The notes beneath the pieces were generated by a model. The model was not told the origin of the DNA, did no database searches, and saw only the letters and a list, made by a program, of their open reading frames with translations. From NCBI RefSeq assembly GCF_016801865.2, contig NC_068939.1:154944240-155008239 (forward strand): a DNA stretch of 64,000 nt, written 5' to 3'. This document shows positions 59,614 to 64,000 of this stretch, piece after piece. Made by a program: the position numbers and the translations under genes. Source of the stretch: Culex pipiens pallens (taxonomy: Eukaryota > Arthropoda > Insecta > Diptera > Culicidae). Numbering within the stretch: position 1 is the stretch's first letter; the number at the start of each line of letters is the position of its first letter.

Positions 59614-60141
59614 ATATCAGGTAATAAATAGCTTAAACCAGCTCCGTGGCTTAATGGTTACGGCTTCTGTCTCCCAAGCAGAAGGTTCAGGGATCAAATC
59701 CCGGTCGGTACTTTTGAAATTTGGAATCAGGAATTTGAATATGGGTAATTCTCCGCCAACTCACACAGCAGTTGCCCCGACCCCTCTTCGATTTGCGTGA
59801 AACTTTGTCCTAAGGGGTAACTTTTGTCCCTGATCACGAATCCGAGGTCCGTTTTTTGATATCTCGTGACGGAGGGGCGGTACAACCCTTTCCATATTTG
59901 AACATGCGAAAAAAGAGGTGTTTTTCAATAATTTGCAGCCTGAAACGGTGATGAGATAGAAATTTGGTGTCAAAGGGACTTTAATGTAAAATTAGACGCC
60001 CGAGTTGATGGCGTACTCTGAATTCCGAAAAAACGTATTTTTCATCGAAAAAAACACTAAAAAAGTTTTAAAAATTCTCCCATTTTCCGTTACTCGACCG
60101 TAAAAATTTTTGGAACATGTCATTTTATGGGAAATTTAATG

Positions 60142-60982
60142 GCCCGTGGGAGTCGCTCAACCTGCATTCCTGTCATACATGAGGTCTGCACAGCTGATTC
60201 CACGTAGATTTTTCCCGCCAGTTATGACAGGAAACGCTGACAAACGGAATATGTGCCAAAATCATAAGTGGTTTTTAACATATGAAGGGAAATCATCGTG
60301 AACTGGAACTGCCGGCCGTTAGTCCGGGTAAAGTGGAAACGTTGAAATGATTGTTGTCCTCTGCTCTCATCTCGCAAAAAGCCATACAGAGAACCACGTC
60401 CCTTTCAACCGGCTCCGTGGCTTAATGGTTACGGCTTCTGTCTCCCAAGCAGAAGGTTCAGGGATCAAATCCCGGTCGGTACCTTTGAAATTTGGAATCA
60501 GGAATTTGAATATGAATAAAAACTAAAATGAATCAGGTGGGATTCGAACTCACACCTTTGGATTGGTGGTGGTCTGGGACGCTAAGCAGTCGACAATCAG
60601 AAGGTTTACACTCTAGCAGTGAATGGATCCGTAGTGTTGAAACATGTTATCTCTTCTTCTCATATTATTAAATACGCGCTGATCCTGATTTGCCTGAGGG
60701 GATTGGAAGTCTAAATATAGATCGAGATTCCTTCAGATGCTTGCTTCTATGTTTAGGCGGGGCCGAACAATGCCCAGCGACCTCGGAATTGGACCGCAAG
60801 GAGCTCTGTCATTCTGAAATGGGTCGTTGGAAGCAGCGCGAGGGCTATCACCACCTAATACCCGGGACTGAGATAAGCTGTATCAGCATTCGGCATGTAC
60901 ACAGTCTGATACAAATTATACTTTCCCATAATTTCGCTACCGGTTAGCGGGTATTGGATTGGACCACACACCACACACACAC
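60142..60982 (+). mobile_element. Second copy of the same SINE with a 266-bp 5' extension, nested in the foldback
   Basis: A 27-bp duplication (starts ACATGTCATTTTATGGG) lies at 60115-60141 and 60983-61009. The uninterrupted site is kept in the opposite arm at about 61550-61580. The SINE proper (60408-60982) matches the outer copy from tRNA-like head to CA-rich tail. It is preceded by 266 bp (60142-60407) that the outer copy lacks. Confidence 0.88.
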
Positions 60983-60984
60983 AC
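60963..60984 (+). repeat. CA microsatellite tail of the nested SINE
   Basis: An interrupted (CA)n run directly follows the conserved SINE end GGTATTGGATTGGACC. The outer copy has an equivalent (CA)n tail at about 62417-62430, so the repeat is the element's 3' tail rather than independent. Confidence 0.85.
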
Positions 60985-62452
60985 ATGTCATTTTATGGGA
61001 AATTTAATGTACTTTTCGAATCTACATTGACCCAGAAGGGTCATTTTTTCATTTAGAACAAAATTTTTCATTTTAAAATTTCATGTTTTTTCTAACTTTG
61101 CAGGGTTATTTTTTAGAGTGTAACAATGTTCTACAAAGTTGTAGAGCAGACAATTACAAAAATTTTGATATATAAACATAAGGGGTTTGCTTATAAACAT
61201 CACGAGTTATCGCGATTTTACGAAAAAAAGTTTTGAAAAAGTTACTTTTTGCGTTTTTCTTTGCTTCGTCGTCCGTGTCTGTCGCGGGTGACCATGAACG
61301 GCCATGATCGATGACGACCAACTTTTTCAAAACTTTTTTTCGTAAAATCGCGATAACTCGTGATGTTTATAAGCAAACCCCTTATGTTTATATATCAAAA
61401 TTTTTGTAATTGTCTGCTCTACAACTTTGTAGAACATTGTTACACTCTAAAAAATAAACCTGCAAAGTTAGAAAAAACACGAAATTTTAAAATGATAAAT
61501 TTTGTTCTAAATGAAAAAATGACCCTTCTGGGTCAATGTAGATTCGAAAAGTACGTTAAATTTCCCATAAAATGACATGTCTCAAAATTTTTTACAGTCG
61601 TGTAACGGAAAATGGGAGAATTTTTAAAACATTTTTAGTGTTTTTTTCGATGAAAAATACGTTTTTTCGGAATTCTGAGTACGCCATCAAATCGGGCGTC
61701 TAATTTTACATAAAAGTCCCTTTGACACCAAATTTCTATCTCATCACCGTTTCAGGCTGCAAATTATTGAAAAACACCTCTTTTTTCGCATGTTCAAAAA
61801 TGGAAGGGGTCGTACCGCCCCTCCGTCACGAGATATCAAAAAACGGACCTCGGATTCGTGATCAGGGACAAAAGTTACCCCTTAGGACAAAGTTTCACGC
61901 AAATCGAAGAGGGGTCGGGGCAACTTTTCCCGATTTCGTGTGAGTTGGTAGAGAATTACCCATATGAATAAAAACTAAAATGAAATCAGGTGGGATTCGA
62001 ACTCACACCTTTGGATTGGTGGTCTGGGACGGTAAGCAGTCGGCCATCAGAAGGTTTACACTCTAGCAGTGAATTGATCCGTAGTGTTGAAACATGTTAT
62101 CTCTTCTTCTCATATTATTAAATACGCGCTGATCCCTGATTTGCCTGACGGGATTGGAAGTCTAAATACAGATCGAGTTTCCTTCAGATGCTTGCTTCTA
62201 TATTTAGGCGGGGCCGAACAATGCCCAGTGACCTCGGAATTGGACCGCAAGGAGCTCTGTCATTCTGAAATGGGTCGTTGGAAGCAGCGCGAGGGCTGTC
62301 ACCACTTAATACCCGGGACTGAGATAAGCTGTATCAGCATTCGGCATATACACAGTCTGATACAAATTATACTTTCCCATAATTTCGTTACCGGTTAGCG
62401 GGTATTGGATTGGACCGCACACACACACACATATCAGGCAATAAATAGCTTA

Positions 62453-64000
62453 TGGGAAGTGATCAAGCATGTTTCTATCAATACTCTTGCAATAATTTGT
62501 TAAAATAGGGAGAATTTGCAAATTAGACGGAATTTAATTAGAGTCATTAACCTTCCAAACATACAAGAATATCCCCAATTAACATTGCAATTTAAATATT
62601 TTGGAAATTTGGTGATGTCGAGTTGGTTTTATTTTACTTTGGATGCTGATTAGAGCGTCCAATTTCTCGGGGTTACAACATATTTTTATCGGGCAGTCCC
62701 GGGTATTCGCTCTAATGCTTATAGAGAATAAAAAAAGTCATTTGCTGAACTGAATAAATTCAAACTGACAATGATGATTCGGAGAACAATCATACACTAA
62801 GCGAGATGCATAATATTGGAAAAGCTCATTGTTGACATAATGCCGCTTAGTCTGTCATACAGTTCATACAGTTTTGCCGTGTTTGCAGCACTTTGTGCAA
62901 GCAACACTGTAGTTGTTATTACAAGTGCGCTCCAATACCTTAACCATGATCTGGAAATGATACAGGACGAGTAGTCTCATTGAAACGCATCAGACTGCAG
63001 CAAACCATCGCCAAACGCTAGCAGGAGGACGATCTAATCTCTTGTAAAAGCGCACCCAGTTGACATTATGTGTGGCAAACATTCATGCATTGCGTACATT
63101 ATTATTGCAGACTTATGAATTAGCTGTTTGGTTAACCTCCTCGTGTGTATAACTCGTTGCGATGAACACTGGTGCAGAAGCTGCGAAGCAAATGGTCAAA
63201 ATATAAAATAAACAAACAATATGAGCTTTAAAGCTTTGCGTACAACATTCAGGCTGTTTATCTAACCAATTGCTTCCGTGTACTTCCGGGCATGAATTGC
63301 ACCAACAACACCACAACTTTCTGCCCTTTCCGGGAAAACGCAGAGTTCCAGCTTACGACTGAAATTCACACTTGCCTGCACTTGACTCAACACCGACAAC
63401 CGGTGTGGTGGCACGCCAGCAGCAGCAGCATTAAGCACATTTTACACTTTCCCATCAACCTCCCCGTTGGCAGCCTGATGTTTGTGGAAAGGATTAAAAT
63501 TAAATTAATTATGCGACGGCTCAGCCTTCAGGACGACGTCGTCGTCGTCGTTGTGGGAGCGAAGAAATGTCATCTGCAACGATTCTACGGTTGCAGTTTC
63601 AAACCTCGAAAAAAAAGGAGGAGGGGGAAGGGTGAAATTCAATTTGGTTTCGCTCTCCCACACGCAAAACGAGTCGTTTTCCAGATACATTTGTCAATCT
63701 TGATTTAATAGTCTAAAAAAAACATCGAAACTAATTGCAGCACGATTGCCCCGCTCGGATTTGAAGGATTCGAGGAAATGAGGAAAATGAAATCAATTAA
63801 ATGTCGTCAGGATTAATTTTTTCGAGCAGATTTCCCGGGCCAGGTTGATTGAAGTATCGAAATAGAAGAGGAGACTCTCGTCGATTAAATGAAGGCAACC
63901 GTGTCCGATGCAGATTTATTTCGATTCCGATAATTAAATCAATTAATTCTGAAGGATGCTTATTTTCAAGAGTTTTTATTTTAATTAATCAATCTAGAAA
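62453..64000. other. Single-copy sequence to the window end
   Basis: Non-repetitive, mixed composition. A GTCGTCGTCGTCGTTG run lies near 63540. The 138-codon plus frame at 63292-63708 contains a translated trinucleotide repeat (valine run) and lacks a domain, so it is not called. It could include conserved regulatory sequence of a neighbouring gene. Confidence 0.35.

Larger units (their letters stand above)
59743..61961. mobile_element. 2.2-kb foldback element inserted in a SINE
   Basis: The ends are GGGTAATTCTC and GAGAATTACCC, with ATAT at 59739-59742 and 61962-61965 (ATATG is an equally possible duplication). The left arm (59743 to about 61230, minus the 60142-60982 insertion) is the complement of about 61320-61961. 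It includes CCCCGACCCCTCTTCGATTT and GACCCAGAAGGGTCATTTTT blocks. The loop near 61240-61320 is GC-richer (CGTCGTCCGTGTCTGTCGCG). No open frame of note. Confidence 0.9.
59636..62430 (+). mobile_element. tRNA-derived SINE (572 bp) split by a 2.2-kb foldback
   Basis: A 22-bp duplication with one mismatch (ATATCAGG, then AATAAATAGCTTA) lies at 59614-59635 and 62431-62452. The SINE head is at 59636-59742: A-box-like GTGGCTTAATGG, B-box-like GGATCAAATCCC and a glycine-like loop CTCCCAA. The remainder, 61966-62430, starts with an antisense tRNA-like block (GGTGGGATTCGAACTCACAC). It contains GGACCGCAAGGAGCTCTGTC and ends in a CA-repeat tail. Between the two pieces lies the foldback at 59743-61961. 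The second copy inside it (60408-60982) gives the uninterrupted order. Confidence 0.9.

Noticed and set aside
59641..59711. tRNA-Gly-like gene
   Set aside because: Present twice as the head of the same retroposed element, with a degenerate B-box. A SINE, not a tRNA gene.
63292..63708. 138-codon plus frame
   Set aside because: Contains a valine run from a GTC repeat and no family resemblance.

Overview
The window looks like nuclear DNA of a culicine mosquito, with Culex more likely than Aedes. It is AT-rich, non-coding over almost its whole length, and packed with short inverted-repeat elements (MITEs), foldback elements and tRNA-derived SINEs. The one protein-coding sequence I recognise is dipteran. 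The species call is inference: no species-diagnostic gene is present.

The recognised gene is at the left edge on the minus strand. A 199-codon exon (1399-1995) encodes the cytoplasmic N-terminus, signal-anchor and start of the prodomain of a furin-like proprotein convertase, closest to the Fur1 type. It ends at a consensus splice donor, so the catalytic exons lie beyond position 1. A strong splice acceptor at 2093-2094, 97 bases upstream of the ATG, suggests that this is not the first exon and that a non-coding leader exon lies at higher coordinates. Much of the window could then be 5' intron or upstream sequence of this gene.

The rest is layered transposon debris with moderately GC-richer single-copy islands between (about 2.1-3.4, 8.7-10.0, 13.2-14.4, 17.2-19.1, 22.5-23.5, 29.9-30.8, 33.9-34.7, 37.8-40.0, 47.1-48.5, 51.6-52.7, 55.7-57.6 and 62.5-64.0 kb). 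I assign no gene to these islands. Three short stretches (28.8-29.2, 53.3-53.6 and 55.8-56.5 kb) look weakly coding or like decayed coding sequence.

Many elements can be bounded exactly by target-site duplications (TSDs). They include three CCCGRGCAGACGG elements (447-449 bp, 2-bp TSDs, two apparently identical); two CCCAAGTAACATT elements (2-bp TSDs); two 248-bp CTGCCC elements (4-bp TSDs), both inside foldback arms; TTAA-flanked elements; hAT-like elements with 8-bp TSDs; a 541-bp near-perfect palindrome; and a 2.1-kb foldback with about 0.85-kb arms. Retroposed elements include four sets of tRNA-derived SINE sequence and a non-LTR-like family with 21-22-bp TSDs.

The most striking structure is at 59.6-62.5 kb. 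A SINE was split by a 2.2-kb foldback, and one arm of that foldback was split in turn by a second copy of the same SINE carrying 266 bp of extra 5' sequence. Each step can be read from duplications and from empty sites preserved in the window. I see no CRISPR array, bacterial gene, rRNA gene or intact tRNA gene, and no new protein-based system. The novelty here is in element architecture and in long hairpin-forming DNA.
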